Source: an uncultured Porphyromonadaceae bacterium
Lineage (GTDB): Bacteria > Bacteroidota > Bacteroidia > Bacteroidales > Muribaculaceae
Length of the DNA: 64,000 bases
Direction of reading: 5' to 3'
NCBI GenBank assembly: GCA_947176605.1
Contig: CAMWRH010000004.1
Location: 1-64,000, forward strand
Below the pieces are notes generated by a model. It did no database searches. It was not told the origin of the DNA and worked only from the letters and a program-made list of their open reading frames with translations. A program made the position numbers and the translations under genes. Shown piece by piece: positions 8,464 to 16,758 of the stretch; the first letter of the stretch is position 1; the number at the start of each line of letters is the position of its first letter.

Positions 8464-9681
8464 TCAGTCCACTTTATGCAGGTCGTGACCCATGCGGGTC
8501 TTTTTGGTGTGCATGTAGCGCTCGTTGTAGGGGTTGGGTTCTACTTCGAGCGGCACGTTTTCCACAATTTCGAGTCCGTACCCTTCGAGTCCGATGCGCT
8601 TTGTGGGATTGTTGGTCATAAGGCGCATTTTGGTGATGCCGAGCGAGTGGAGTATTCCGGCACCTACGCCGTAGTCGCGCTCGTCGGCTTTGTGGCCGAG
8701 GTGGAGGTTGGCGTCGATTGTGTCGAGTCCGCCTTCCTGAAGTTTGTAGGCCTTGATTTTATCCATCAGGCCGATGCCGCGCCCTTCCTGATTGAGGTAG
8801 ATCACTGCGCCGCGCCCCTCTTTTTCGATAAGCTGCATGGCTTTGTGAAGCTGCTCGCCGCATTCGCAGCGGCGCGAACCGAAGATGTCGCCGGTCATGC
8901 AGGAGCTGTGCACGCGCACCAGCATCGGCTCCGGGAGCGTCGGATCTCCCTTTATGAGGGCGATGTGCTCAAGTCCGGTGGTCTTTTCGCGGAAGGGGAT
9001 GAGGCGGAAGTGGCCGTAGGCTGTGGGCATGTCTACCTCTTCACCTTTTTCGAGCAGGTTGTCGTTGCGCAGGCGGTAGGCTATGAGGTCGCGGATGGAG
9101 ATGAGTTTGAGCCCCCATTCGTCGGCACGGCGGCGGAGTTCGGGGAGGCGGGCCATCGAACCGTCGTCGCTCATGATTTCCATCAGTGCGGCGCAGGGCT
9201 GGAGCCCGGCGAGGCGGGCCAGATCGACGGCGGCCTCCGTGTGTCCGGCGCGCTGCAGCACTCCGCGGTCCTGGGCGTAGAGGGGGTTGATGTGGCCCGG
9301 GCGACCGAAGTCCGCGGGGCGGGCCGAGGGATCGGCGAGGTGGCGGATGGTGTTGGCACGGTCCTGGATGGATACTCCGGTGGAGCACCCTTCGAGTTTG
9401 TCGACTGTCACGGTGAAGGGGGTGCCGAGCACAGATGTGTTGTCGCCCACCTGCTTCGGCAGGTCGAGCCGCTCGCAGGCCGATATGGTGAGGGGCACGC
9501 AGAGCACGCCTCGGGCGTTCTTGAGCATGAAGTTTACGTCGGCGGGAGTGATGAGTTCGGCGGCTATGATGAGATCGCCCTCATTCTCGCGGTCCTCGTC
9601 GTCGACTACGATAAGGAATTTTCCGGCGCGGAAGTCGTCAAGCGCCTCTTCAATCGAATCGAGTTTGATTTTGTCTGTCAT
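8464..9681 (-). CDS. ribBA: Bifunctional 3,4-dihydroxy-2-butanone-4-phosphate synthase / GTP cyclohydrolase II
   Basis: A 405-residue fusion that catalyses both entry steps of riboflavin synthesis: ribulose 5-phosphate to dihydroxybutanone phosphate, and GTP to the diaminopyrimidine precursor. The N-terminal RibB half shows the acidic [12 protein letters not shown] metal-binding loop. The C-terminal RibA half has the zinc-site pattern [16 protein letters not shown], followed by [11 protein letters not shown] and [14 protein letters not shown]. Both halves are full length, so both activities are expected. It lies between rsmD (111-bp gap) and the S9 peptidase gene on the same strand. I saw no FMN riboswitch-like structure in the upstream gap. 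Confidence 0.97.
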   Translation of the reverse strand: MTDKIKLDSIEEALDDFRAGKFLIVVDDEDRENEGDLIIAAELITPADVNFMLKNARGVLCVPLTISACERLDLPKQVGDNTSVLGTPFTVTVDKLEGCSTGVSIQDRANTIRHLADPSARPADFGRPGHINPLYAQDRGVLQRAGHTEAAVDLARLAGLQPCAALMEIMSDDGSMARLPELRRRADEWGLKLISIRDLIAYRLRNDNLLEKGEEVDMPTAYGHFRLIPFREKTTGLEHIALIKGDPTLPEPMLVRVHSSCMTGDIFGSRRCECGEQLHKAMQLIEKEGRGAVIYLNQEGRGIGLMDKIKAYKLQEGGLDTIDANLHLGHKADERDYGVGAGILHSLGITKMRLMTNNPTKRIGLEGYGLEIVENVPLEVEPNPYNERYMHTKKTRMGHDLHKVD

Positions 9682-9792
9682 TGATGTAATGTGGGTTTGC
9701 GGGAGGGCGGCAGGCGTGTCGGGAGGAATCCGGCACTCTGGCGGCTCCGTGGGTATCTTAGTGTTTGTTCATGGTTTTATTGTCGGTCAGGA

Positions 9793-10380
9793 TTATTCTT
9801 CGCCCGATGCCGCTTCGGCGGTGGCGGCATCCCTGTCGGTGCTTTCTCCGACGCGGAAGAGGGAGAAGTTGACGCTGCCATATTCGCGGCGCTGGAAGAA
9901 TCCCGGGAGTGAGGAGAAGTCGCGCGAGGCGTTGTGCTCCACGATCACGAGTGTCCCCTCCTTTACGAGGTGCGACCCGAGTATCAGGGCCGGTATCTCG
10001 TCAAAGCGGGGATGATTGTAGGGAGGGTCGGCGAATACGATGTCGTAGCTGCGTCCGCTCCCTTCGATGAAGCGGAACACGTCGCCTTTGATGATGCGCA
10101 GGTTGGAGTCGCCGAGTTTCTCTTTGACCGAGCGGATGAAGGCGACCTGCGTCTGCGCCAGTTCGACGGCTGTGACTTCGGCAGCCTCGCGTGAAAGGAA
10201 CTCGAAGGCTATGGCTCCGGTGCCGGCGAAGAGGTCGCATACGCTTTTACCTTCTATGTCGTCGAGGTTTTCGATTACGTTGAAGATGTTCTCGCGGGCG
10301 AAGTCGGTCGTGGGGCGGGCTGTTATGTTTTTGGGCGGGTCAAATCGGCGTCGCCCGTATTTTCCTCTTATTATTCTCAT
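9793..10380 (-). CDS. rsmD: 16S rRNA (guanine(966)-N(2))-methyltransferase RsmD
   Basis: A 195-residue SAM-dependent methyltransferase that modifies G966 of 16S rRNA in the 30S subunit. The start MRIIRGKYGRRRF is typical of RsmD. The SAM-binding loop is DLFAGTGAIAFE and the catalytic motif is ADPPYNH. The C-terminus carries a short Ala/Glu-rich extension. Its start codon overlaps the end of the upstream DUF3822-type gene by 4 bp, which suggests translational coupling. Confidence 0.95.
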   Translation of the reverse strand: MRIIRGKYGRRRFDPPKNITARPTTDFARENIFNVIENLDDIEGKSVCDLFAGTGAIAFEFLSREAAEVTAVELAQTQVAFIRSVKEKLGDSNLRIIKGDVFRFIEGSGRSYDIVFADPPYNHPRFDEIPALILGSHLVKEGTLVIVEHNASRDFSSLPGFFQRREYGSVNFSLFRVGESTDRDAATAEAASGEE

Positions 10381-11222
10381 ATGGTGTCTTGCTTATATAC
10401 GAGCAGCGCGGCGCTGAGCGGCAGGCCGCTGCGGCGTGCGCCGTCGGAAAGTTGCATGGGCTTTGCCTCGCGGCAGAATCCGGCCGTGAGTGAGAGCACT
10501 CCGTCGACGCTGACGGGGTCGGTGCCGTTGACGCTGACCTTTACGTCGGTGCGGTCGGTGGCGTAGGCGTTGAGGAGATGGAATATGCGGTAGGCGGCTT
10601 CCTCGGCGGTGTGCCAGGGCTGCACGCTGGCGCTGACGAGGCGGCCGGAGCGGAGGGCCACGAGGTCGGCCTCGCCATCACGCATGTCCATGTAGATGCG
10701 CAGTGTGGTGTCGCCGGGAGCGCTGTCGTGCAGGAAGCGCTCTACGAGCACTCCCAGGTGGCAGCGCAGGCGCGCCCCGGGGAGGGTGCGGGCCATGAAG
10801 GAATCAAACTCGGGCAGGAACTCATAGAGTGCCGTGGCTTCGCCGGTGCGGTCGGTGAGCACGTCGCCCTCGGCATCGGCAAAGACGGTATGGTATACGC
10901 TTTCTTCCCCAAACGTGCCGTCGGCAAGGAAGGTATCGGGCATCCATGCCACGCGGGGCGTCTCGACGACTACTTCGGTGGCGTAGTCGTCGAGCAGGCT
11001 GGGATGGGCGTAGACGGTATTCTCTATTTTCGACATCTGCACTTCGGCCGATGCGGGCTCCCATTCTTCGTGAAGCAGCTGCAGGAGCGGGCGCTCGCGG
11101 TCGGTGGCATGGCGCAGCAGGGCGCGCATCCCGGTATGCGTGATGTATATCAGCAACCGCCATTGCCCGGTGTCGGCAAAGTCGGCTGGCGTCAGTATGA
11201 TGGGTGATGATGGTTCTGCCAC
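10377..11222 (-). CDS. DUF3822-type protein encoded next to rsmD
   Basis: A 281-residue cytoplasmic protein with no signal peptide or membrane segment. Its position directly before rsmD, and the general layout of two related halves (EFLPEFDSFMART..., then LRIYMDMRDGEADLVALRSGRLV), fit the DUF3822 family that commonly accompanies rsmD in Bacteroidetes. That family has an actin/ASKHA-like fold by report, but no firm function. It starts with GTG at 11222 and overlaps rsmD by 4 bp. It is divergent from the MATE transporter across a 147-bp gap. Family assignment relies mainly on context, so it is moderately secure. Confidence 0.65.
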   Translation of the reverse strand: MAEPSSPIILTPADFADTGQWRLLIYITHTGMRALLRHATDRERPLLQLLHEEWEPASAEVQMSKIENTVYAHPSLLDDYATEVVVETPRVAWMPDTFLADGTFGEESVYHTVFADAEGDVLTDRTGEATALYEFLPEFDSFMARTLPGARLRCHLGVLVERFLHDSAPGDTTLRIYMDMRDGEADLVALRSGRLVSASVQPWHTAEEAAYRIFHLLNAYATDRTDVKVSVNGTDPVSVDGVLSLTAGFCREAKPMQLSDGARRSGLPLSAALLVYKQDTI

Positions 11223-11312
11223 TGTGTTATTACCTTTTTAAGGGTCGGATTGTTTAATGATGCCGGTATCGCACCGGCCGGGGCGGCGTGAAAGTTTTTT
11301 CTACCTTTACGC

Positions 11313-11343
11313 TTGGCCATGACGGGGAATCTCCCTATCTTTG
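11313..11343 (+). promoter_or_regulatory. Bacteroidales-type promoter of the MATE-ispE pair
   Basis: TTG (11313-11315), a 20-bp spacer and TATCTTTG (11336-11343) match the consensus closely. Transcription would begin near 11350. This rules out the upstream GTG at 11288 as the start of the MATE gene. Confidence 0.8.
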
Positions 11344-11368
11344 CAAAGATAATAAAATTTCGGACTTT

Positions 11369-12739
11369 GTGCAAACTCACGCTTATTCTCTTGGCAAAAT
11401 CAACGTTCTGATACTCCGTCTGGCCCTGCCGGCCATTCTGAGCAATATCACTGTGCCATTGCTCGGGCTTTGCGATACGTTTATCTCGGGGCATCTCGGC
11501 GCGGAGCGGTATATCGCGGCTATCGCGGTGGGGACGATGCTGGTGAATTCGCTTTACTGGCTGTTCGGGTTTCTGCGTATGGGCACTACCGGACTGACGG
11601 CGGAGGCGTTCGGTGCCTCCGACGACGCGCAGCGCCGACGGGTGTTTACGTCGGCTTTTCTGCTCGCCCTGGCGCTGGGCGGGGCGCTGATGCTGCTCAG
11701 TCCGCTGCTGGAGCGGCTTATGCTTTGGATCATGGAGCCGGAGCCGGCCACGGCATCGCTGGGGGGTGAGTATTTCCGTATCAGTATCATGGCGGCTCCG
11801 GCGATTCTGGCCACTATGACGGTGACGGGGTGGATGATCGGTTCGCAGAACACGCTTTTCCCGATGATTACGGCCATCTCGGTGAATGTGATCAACATTG
11901 CGCTGAGTTTTTCGCTCGTGTTCGGCGCGGGATGGGGTTTCTACGGGGTAGCGTGGGGCACTTGCGCGGCCAATTGGTGCGGACTTGTCATCGCGCTGCT
12001 GCTGGCGCGATGTCTCAACCGGGGGCACGGCGCTCTATGGGCACCGCTGCGCTCTCTGCGGCGGCAGATGGATATGCGCCGCTTTTTCCGTGTGAATTCC
12101 GACCTTATGATGCGCTCGGCATGTATCATGGCGGTGCTTTTCGCCATGACTTCGATGGGTGGCCGCATGGGCGACCGCACGCTGGCCGTGAATGCGCTGC
12201 TGATGCAGTTTTTCATGTTTTTCTCGTATTTTATGGATGGGTTCGCGTTTAGCGGGGAGGCGCTGGCGGGACGTTTCGCGGGGGCTCGGCAGTCGGGGAA
12301 TCTGCGCGGTGTGCTGCGCGGCCTGGCGCTGTGGGCGGCTGCTATGGTGGCGCTCTTTACTTCGGTATATTATTTTTTCCTTACTCCGGTGGCCCGTATG
12401 CTTACTGATGTGACGGGGGTGGCCGAAGGTGTGGCGGAGATGCATGTCGTGGCTACGCTTATACCGGTGATTTCAGCGGCGGCGTTTATTCTTGACGGTA
12501 TATATATCGGCATGACGGCTACGTGGCGGCTGCTGCTGACCACGCTGGTGGCGATGGTGGCGTTTTTCGTGATTTCGCTCTCGGGAAGTCTTTGGCTTCC
12601 GCTCCCCCCCAACGGCATTCTGTGGTGCGCGTTTCTGACGTTTCTGCTGCTGCGGGGTACTCTGCTGATTGCGGAACTTCCGGGGGAGTTGCGCCGACGC
12701 ATTCCCGGCGGAGCCGATGCCCGTGTATCCGATTTCTAA
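11369..12739 (+). CDS. MATE family multidrug efflux transporter (DinF-like)
   Basis: An inner-membrane transporter of about 456 residues with roughly 12 hydrophobic segments. MATE proteins export cationic drugs or metabolites in exchange for Na+ or H+. Recognisable parts are RLALPAILSNITVPLLGLCDTFISG near the N-terminus, the FLRMGTTGLTAEAFGA segment, and FSYFMDGFAFSGEALAGRFAGA in the second half, which is typical of the DinF subgroup. The frame is open from GTG 11288, but the promoter at 11313-11343 lies inside that extension, so GTG 11369 just downstream is chosen. The ispE gene follows after 23 bp and is probably co-transcribed. Confidence 0.9.
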   Translation: MQTHAYSLGKINVLILRLALPAILSNITVPLLGLCDTFISGHLGAERYIAAIAVGTMLVNSLYWLFGFLRMGTTGLTAEAFGASDDAQRRRVFTSAFLLALALGGALMLLSPLLERLMLWIMEPEPATASLGGEYFRISIMAAPAILATMTVTGWMIGSQNTLFPMITAISVNVINIALSFSLVFGAGWGFYGVAWGTCAANWCGLVIALLLARCLNRGHGALWAPLRSLRRQMDMRRFFRVNSDLMMRSACIMAVLFAMTSMGGRMGDRTLAVNALLMQFFMFFSYFMDGFAFSGEALAGRFAGARQSGNLRGVLRGLALWAAAMVALFTSVYYFFLTPVARMLTDVTGVAEGVAEMHVVATLIPVISAAAFILDGIYIGMTATWRLLLTTLVAMVAFFVISLSGSLWLPLPPNGILWCAFLTFLLLRGTLLIAELPGELRRRIPGGADARVSDF

Positions 12740-12762
12740 TCTTTGAATTCCAATATCTTACT

Positions 12763-13701
12763 ATGATACAGTTTGTTAATGCGAAAATAAATCTGGGTCT
12801 GTCGGTGGTGGGTCGCCGCGCCGACGGGTATCATCTGCTTGAGACCTGTTTTGTGCCCGTCGGACTCTTTAACGGGTCTCCGGCAAATCCCGAACCGTTC
12901 TGCGATATTCTGGAACTCTCCGACGGTCATGCCTCTCCACTGCGAGCCTCTGATACGGTGCATGAGGCGGATGGCATACGTTTCATATTTTCGGGACGGC
13001 ATATCGACTGCGCACCGGAGAAGAATCTGGTGGTGCGTGCGGCCTCGGCTTTTGCGGCGGAGTTCCGCAGGCGTCGCGGCATGGCGATGTGTGAGGATAC
13101 GGGGGCTCTGACCCTTACGATGGTGAAGCTGATTCCGGATGGCGCGGGTTTGGGTGGCGGCAGTGCGGATGCCACGTTCACGCTGCGTCTGCTTAATGAG
13201 CGGGCCGGAGGGATGCTTACCGACGGTGAACTGGAGGTGATGGCCGTGAGGCTTGGTGCCGATTGCCCGGTGTTTGTGCGCAACCGTCCGGTGTTTGCCG
13301 AAGGTATCGGGGAGGTGTTTTCGGAGGTGGATTCTCCGGGGCTGACGCAGTTGCTTGAGGGGCATTATTGGCTGGCTCTTGTGAAGCCCGACCTACATAT
13401 CTCTACGCGGGAGGCGTTTGCGGGGTTGCATCCGCGTCGGCCGGAGGTGTCGCTGCGCGATGCGCTGCGCCGTCCGATAGAGGAGTGGCGCGGATGTGTG
13501 CGCAATGATTTTGAGGAGAGTCTGTTTCCGCTCTACCCCGAACTGCCGCGTCTTAAGGAGTCGCTCTATGCCTCGGGTGCCCTTTATGCGTCGATGACCG
13601 GAAGCGGTGCCGCCCTCTACGGTATCTTCGCCGACCGCGAAGCGGCCCGCGCCGCCCTTTCGGCAGCGGCCGCCCCCTACTCCGCCCTTATCCGCCTGTA
13701 A
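12763..13701 (+). CDS. ispE: 4-diphosphocytidyl-2-C-methyl-D-erythritol kinase
   Basis: A 312-residue GHMP-type kinase of the non-mevalonate isoprenoid pathway, phosphorylating CDP-methylerythritol with ATP. It shows the N-terminal NAKINLGLSVVGRRADGYH signature, the ATP-binding glycine loop GAGLGGGSADA, the conserved RLGADCPVF, and the C-terminal SMTGSGAALYGIF motif. The frame stays open upstream into the MATE gene, but ATG 12763 gives the family-standard N-terminus. A decayed restriction gene ends convergently 7 bp after the stop. Confidence 0.96.
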   Translation: MIQFVNAKINLGLSVVGRRADGYHLLETCFVPVGLFNGSPANPEPFCDILELSDGHASPLRASDTVHEADGIRFIFSGRHIDCAPEKNLVVRAASAFAAEFRRRRGMAMCEDTGALTLTMVKLIPDGAGLGGGSADATFTLRLLNERAGGMLTDGELEVMAVRLGADCPVFVRNRPVFAEGIGEVFSEVDSPGLTQLLEGHYWLALVKPDLHISTREAFAGLHPRRPEVSLRDALRRPIEEWRGCVRNDFEESLFPLYPELPRLKESLYASGALYASMTGSGAALYGIFADREAARAALSAAAAPYSALIRL

Positions 13702-13708
13702 CAACCCT

Positions 13709-14071
13709 TTATTGAAGAATACTCATACAGAATCCTTCAGCTGAAATCCGACGTATACGATTATGTGAATAGGACTTACCCTCCAAGGTTATTTTCCATA
13801 CTTCATCCTTGGGGGTATTTGCATTCATATCAATAAGATAGCATAGAGCATGTCTGTCTTCAAGAAGTTTTGATTGCATTAGAAGATAATGGAGTCTGCA
13901 TCGCTCGGAATTCATTGTCACCGGCGAATGCTGCAGTATTGCATACACTCCCTTGGAGGGATTCGCGATGTCAAACCCTTCGTTATTGATAGTCCATCCG
14001 CCGATGGAAGATGTCTTTACGTATTCGTATATGTCTGTATCGGAAATGACTCCGAGGTTGTATTGTCGCAT
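13709..14071 (-). pseudogene. Decayed type II restriction endonuclease (Eco47II-like)
   Basis: A 120-residue ORF that reads like a shortened member of the Eco47II restriction endonuclease family (enzymes cutting GGNCC). The match is from memory of that family. The N-terminus MRQYNLGVISDTDIYEYVK fits the family start. The sequence then jumps to IGGWTINNEGFDI, skipping what would be about 75 residues. Next come MNS, MQSKLL, CYLIDM and SHNRIRRIS in family order. Where intact members have Y-VEMKNKHNT-MNS with the catalytic E-x-K, this ORF has YAILQHSPVTMNS, with the same spacing but no Glu or Lys. The C-terminal ~30 residues are also missing. It should be inactive. The methyltransferase stub at 14790-14981 is its probable former partner. 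Base composition is more AT-rich than the neighbours. Confidence 0.6.
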
Positions 14072-14232
14072 GCTTTCAGAAAGAGTTTACAACAGGCTTA
14101 ATTCACCCCGGCTTGTGTAATACCTTACCTGATGTTGTTATTAATTCAAGCAGCATCTGTCTGCAAAACCCAAACCTTGGAGTGATATTGCTTTTAGGGC
14201 AATTCCAACCGCAAATTTAGCAAAATTTTTCG

Positions 14233-14240
14233 TACCTTTG
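14233..14240 (+). promoter_or_regulatory. -7 box beside the transposable element
   Basis: TACCTTTG fits the Bacteroidales -7 element, pointing right. It lies 6 bp before the flanking direct repeat of the mobile element. No TTG is found at the expected upstream spacing, so promoter strength is doubtful. It may be the relic of the methyltransferase promoter. Confidence 0.35.
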
Positions 14241-14246
14241 CAATAA

Positions 14247-14256
14247 AAATAAGCTT
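14247..14256 (+). repeat. Left flanking direct repeat (target-site duplication)
   Basis: AAATAAGCTT abuts the left terminal inverted repeat of the element. The same 10 bases abut the right terminal repeat at 14757-14766. This is what a 10-bp target-site duplication would look like. Confidence 0.65.
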
Positions 14257-14756
14257 TAATGTCACTAAAATAAGGATTCCAGATAGCTCCGATAGGTGAA
14301 ATATCGCCTACTTACGGTGTTAATCTCTCCTATATTATATTAGGGTCACCCGGTGGCTTATTTTAGAGACATTAATAGTAGTCCCTAACCGCAGAGCAAC
14401 CATATACCCCCAAACCCCAGAGCGGTTATATAGTAGCCCCTAACCGCGGAGCGGTTACATGGCCTGTTAACCGTACCGGCGGCGAGGCATAGCCGAAGCA
14501 GCCTGTGCGCGGTTAAAGGCCACACTCTCTCCTCTTTGTCGCGGAGCGACAACACTATACGTCGAGGGGTGGACTGTAAATGTACCCCTCCTCGCTGTCG
14601 CTTCGCGACAGCGAGGATAGTAGAGAGGAGACATGCAGTCCGCGCACATACAGCTTGGGCTACGCCAAGCTATATGTACGCGGTTAACAGGCCATGAAAC
14701 CGCTCCGCGGTTATCGCTACGCCCAGCAGCCTGTACGCCTTATTTTAGTGACATTA
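14257..14756. mobile_element. Non-autonomous transposable element (MITE-like), 500 bp
   Basis: The element is bounded by 19-bp perfect terminal inverted repeats (14257-14275 and 14738-14756; TAATGTCACTAAAATAAGG inward) and flanked by a 10-bp direct repeat. It encodes no plausible transposase; the only ORF of note, at 14467-14649 on the minus strand, is a by-product of hairpins. Inside are many small palindromes and a 33-bp inverted pair (14441-14473 with 14681-14713, one mismatch), so most of the element can fold back on itself. A third, inward-facing end-like copy at 14356-14374 differs by one base from the right end, suggesting a nested or composite structure. Transposition would need a transposase in trans. 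I could not match it to a named insertion-sequence family. Confidence 0.72.
14441..14713. repeat. Internal 33-bp inverted repeat pair of the element
   Basis: The left arm 14441-14473 and right arm 14681-14713 are reverse complements with one mismatch in 33. Between them is an 11-bp perfect hairpin (14591-14601 with 14605-14615, loop TTC). A transcript through the element would form a long imperfect foldback. Confidence 0.8.
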
Positions 14757-14766
14757 AAATAAGCTT
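14757..14766 (+). repeat. Right flanking direct repeat (target-site duplication)
   Basis: AAATAAGCTT, identical to 14247-14256, directly follows the right terminal inverted repeat. Confidence 0.65.
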
Positions 14767-14789
14767 GTGCTGACTAATACCCTCACTGA

Positions 14790-14981
14790 GGTGCATTCAT
14801 TCACTATGATCAGGACCGTTCCTTTACTGTAAGGGAAGCAGCCCGAATACAGTCATTTCCGGATCATTATATATTCAATGGTTCTTTAGCCGAACAATTT
14901 GCACAAGTAGGCAACGCCGTTCCCCCAATGCTTGCAAAAGCAATAGGTGAATGCCTTCACAACATCATCGAAAATTTTTAA
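14790..14981 (+). pseudogene. C-terminal remnant of a C5 cytosine DNA methyltransferase
   Basis: The frame ending at TAA 14979-14981 encodes the last ~63 residues of a 5-methylcytosine methyltransferase. FTVREAARIQSFPDHYIFNG is the part following the target-recognition domain (motif IX region), and QVGNAVPPMLAKAIG is motif X. In intact enzymes this is preceded by about 250-350 residues with the PCQ and ENV motifs, all absent here. A stop codon at 14787-14789 closes the frame just before the remnant, and the transposable element ends 33 bp before that stop ends. It cannot be catalytic. Together with the endonuclease relic at 13709-14071 it marks a lost restriction-modification system. A hairpin at 15002-15040 follows. 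Confidence 0.85.
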
Positions 14982-15001
14982 TATGGCCGGATTAAATGAT
15001 T

Positions 15002-15040
15002 CCGCGCGACGGCAACCCCGGGAGGGGTGGCGTCGCGCGG
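15002..15040. terminator. Terminator-like hairpin after the methyltransferase remnant
   Basis: The stem CCGCGCGAC (15002-15010) / GTCGCGCGG (15032-15040) extends inward with GC-rich pairing and is followed on the plus strand by AGGGTTTTCC. It lies between convergent genes and may act in both directions. Confidence 0.65.
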
Positions 15041-15087
15041 AGGGTTTTCCTATTTTATGAAACGGTGGGGAGAACGGTGAGAGACGG

Positions 15088-16758
15088 TCAGCGCACTATC
15101 AGTTTTCTGACCTTTTTGCCGCTGCGAAGAATGTAAAGGCCGGGAGCTGCGGTAATCTCGGCTGTCTGTCCGGCAGCTACGGTGGCTACCGGAAGTCCGT
15201 TGAGGTCAAACACCTCTACCCGGACATCACCCGATATGACGCGTAGGCCACCTGCTATGGAAGTGGCTGCGAAACCGATGGCTTCACGCTTCTCCCCCAC
15301 TCCGGCTTGGGTATTGTCGATGATGAAGCCGAAGTCTGACCAGCCGGGTGCGGAAGCGTAAGCATTAACCGCTCCGTCGGGCACTATAAGCGTGCAGTCG
15401 GCAACGTTGCATCCGGCGAATGTGCCTTTGCCAAGCACGTAGTCAGCGGGATCGGAGGATTCAACGGTGACTTTGGCGAGTTTCGGGCAGTTATAGAATG
15501 CCAGGGTCAGGTCTATCGGACTGTCATCCATTGCCTTGGGCAAACTCACTTCTTCAAGGTCCGGACAATGATGCACGCCGTCAATGCTGTATATACCCCC
15601 AAAAACCTCAAACTTCCTCATCTGCTTTACGTTCTTGAATCCGTTGATGTACTTAAGAAGAAAGTAATCATTGAATTCGACTGAAGATACACTGCAATCG
15701 TAGAAACCTGATATTCCGGAAACTATGTATTCTTCATAATTCACCTCTATGGCCGGCGGGATCATGAAAGTACCTTCGTAGAAGTACCAGTAGTCCTGAT
15801 TATAGTCGTGATAGTCCACGAGCACGCATGTGTGAAGAGGTGTCTCGTATTTACCAAGTTCTCTGGTGTCGGGTTTGAGGGCATACGCACAGCTGCCGGC
15901 GAATACTACTTCAAGTTCTTCTGCCGGGTCATGCCCAATCTCGACATCACCGTATTTGCGTATGCGCGACGGATCGTCGGTGATGCGCCCGAATTGGCTC
16001 CAGAACGGGGCCTTAGAGTAGGCTTCTACCGCGCCTTCGGGCACTACCAGTGTCGAAACTGCAAATTTGCATCCCTTGAATGATGATTCATCCATTTCAT
16101 ACGGTTCGGTGGCGTTGACAGTGACACGCTCCAATGACGGGCAGTTATCAAACGAGCTTTCAATCTTCACCGGATTTGAAGGAAGTGTAAGTTCACGTAG
16201 GCGCGGGAAATAAGCCACTGATGAGATCTGCTCCATACCCTCGGGAATCTCAAGACGCTCCAGTCGTTCCGACTTTAAAGCACCCTGCAGGTATTTCATC
16301 CCTTCGGGAAGTGTAAGCGTGATTACGTCGTCCATAAATCCTATGCGTTCTACTCCAATTACAGTGTATGTGATATCATTATGAGTCACAGTGGCCGGAA
16401 TAGAGATATGGCGCATTTGGTAATATGTATGATCGCCGCAGCTACCGTCACCCGTATAGCTGCCTACCTCACATGCAGTACCTCCGTCGATGATATGGTA
16501 CTGGATGCCGTCAACCTCAAACCAGTCGTCTGTTTCCCAAATCTGAGGAAGCACGTACGTAGGTTCGGCAGAGCATGTCACTTGGCAGGTCTGAATGACA
16601 CTACCATCTTCTGCCACGTCGACGTCGCGTTGCGGGACTGTGACAGGTACGGTCTCTTCATCGACTATTGCGCCGATGCTGAGATCGATTGCCTTGTAGG
16701 CATAGCCATGTGTGATAATGGCTGCCAAGGCAAGCAGGAAAAGGTAAAACCGTTTCAT
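15088..16758 (-). CDS. BspA-like leucine-rich repeat secreted protein
   Basis: A 556-residue exported protein with a signal peptide (MKRFYLFLLALAAIITHGYA). It has two blocks of BspA/TpLRR-type repeats, recognised by lines such as ITLTLPEGMKYLQGAL, LEIPEGMEQISS and LEEVSLPKAMDD. Each block is capped by a stretch of the form TLVVPEGAVEAYSKAPFWSQFG and CTLIVPDGAVNAYASAPGWSDFG. Such proteins usually bind host or bacterial surface ligands; the ligand here is unknown. The C-terminal ~45 residues (VEVFDLNGLPVATVAAG...GLYILRSGKKVRKLIV) form the sorting-like tail shared by several secreted proteins in the window. It has its own promoter at 16979-17010 and a ~210-nt leader. Confidence 0.85.
   Translation of the reverse strand: MKRFYLFLLALAAIITHGYAYKAIDLSIGAIVDEETVPVTVPQRDVDVAEDGSVIQTCQVTCSAEPTYVLPQIWETDDWFEVDGIQYHIIDGGTACEVGSYTGDGSCGDHTYYQMRHISIPATVTHNDITYTVIGVERIGFMDDVITLTLPEGMKYLQGALKSERLERLEIPEGMEQISSVAYFPRLRELTLPSNPVKIESSFDNCPSLERVTVNATEPYEMDESSFKGCKFAVSTLVVPEGAVEAYSKAPFWSQFGRITDDPSRIRKYGDVEIGHDPAEELEVVFAGSCAYALKPDTRELGKYETPLHTCVLVDYHDYNQDYWYFYEGTFMIPPAIEVNYEEYIVSGISGFYDCSVSSVEFNDYFLLKYINGFKNVKQMRKFEVFGGIYSIDGVHHCPDLEEVSLPKAMDDSPIDLTLAFYNCPKLAKVTVESSDPADYVLGKGTFAGCNVADCTLIVPDGAVNAYASAPGWSDFGFIIDNTQAGVGEKREAIGFAATSIAGGLRVISGDVRVEVFDLNGLPVATVAAGQTAEITAAPGLYILRSGKKVRKLIVR

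Noticed and set aside
8359..9684. 441-codon frame antisense to ribBA
   Set aside because: Opposite a certain ribBA gene and low-complexity in composition (Val/Gly/His-rich), as expected of an antisense shadow.
14247..14275. Extending the terminal repeat outward to include AAGCTT
   Set aside because: The AAATAAGCTT flanks are in direct, not inverted, orientation, so they fit a target duplication better than a longer inverted repeat.
14467..14649. 60-codon ORF inside the mobile element (minus strand)
   Set aside because: Its sequence arises from repeated palindromes and resembles no transposase; too short to move the element.
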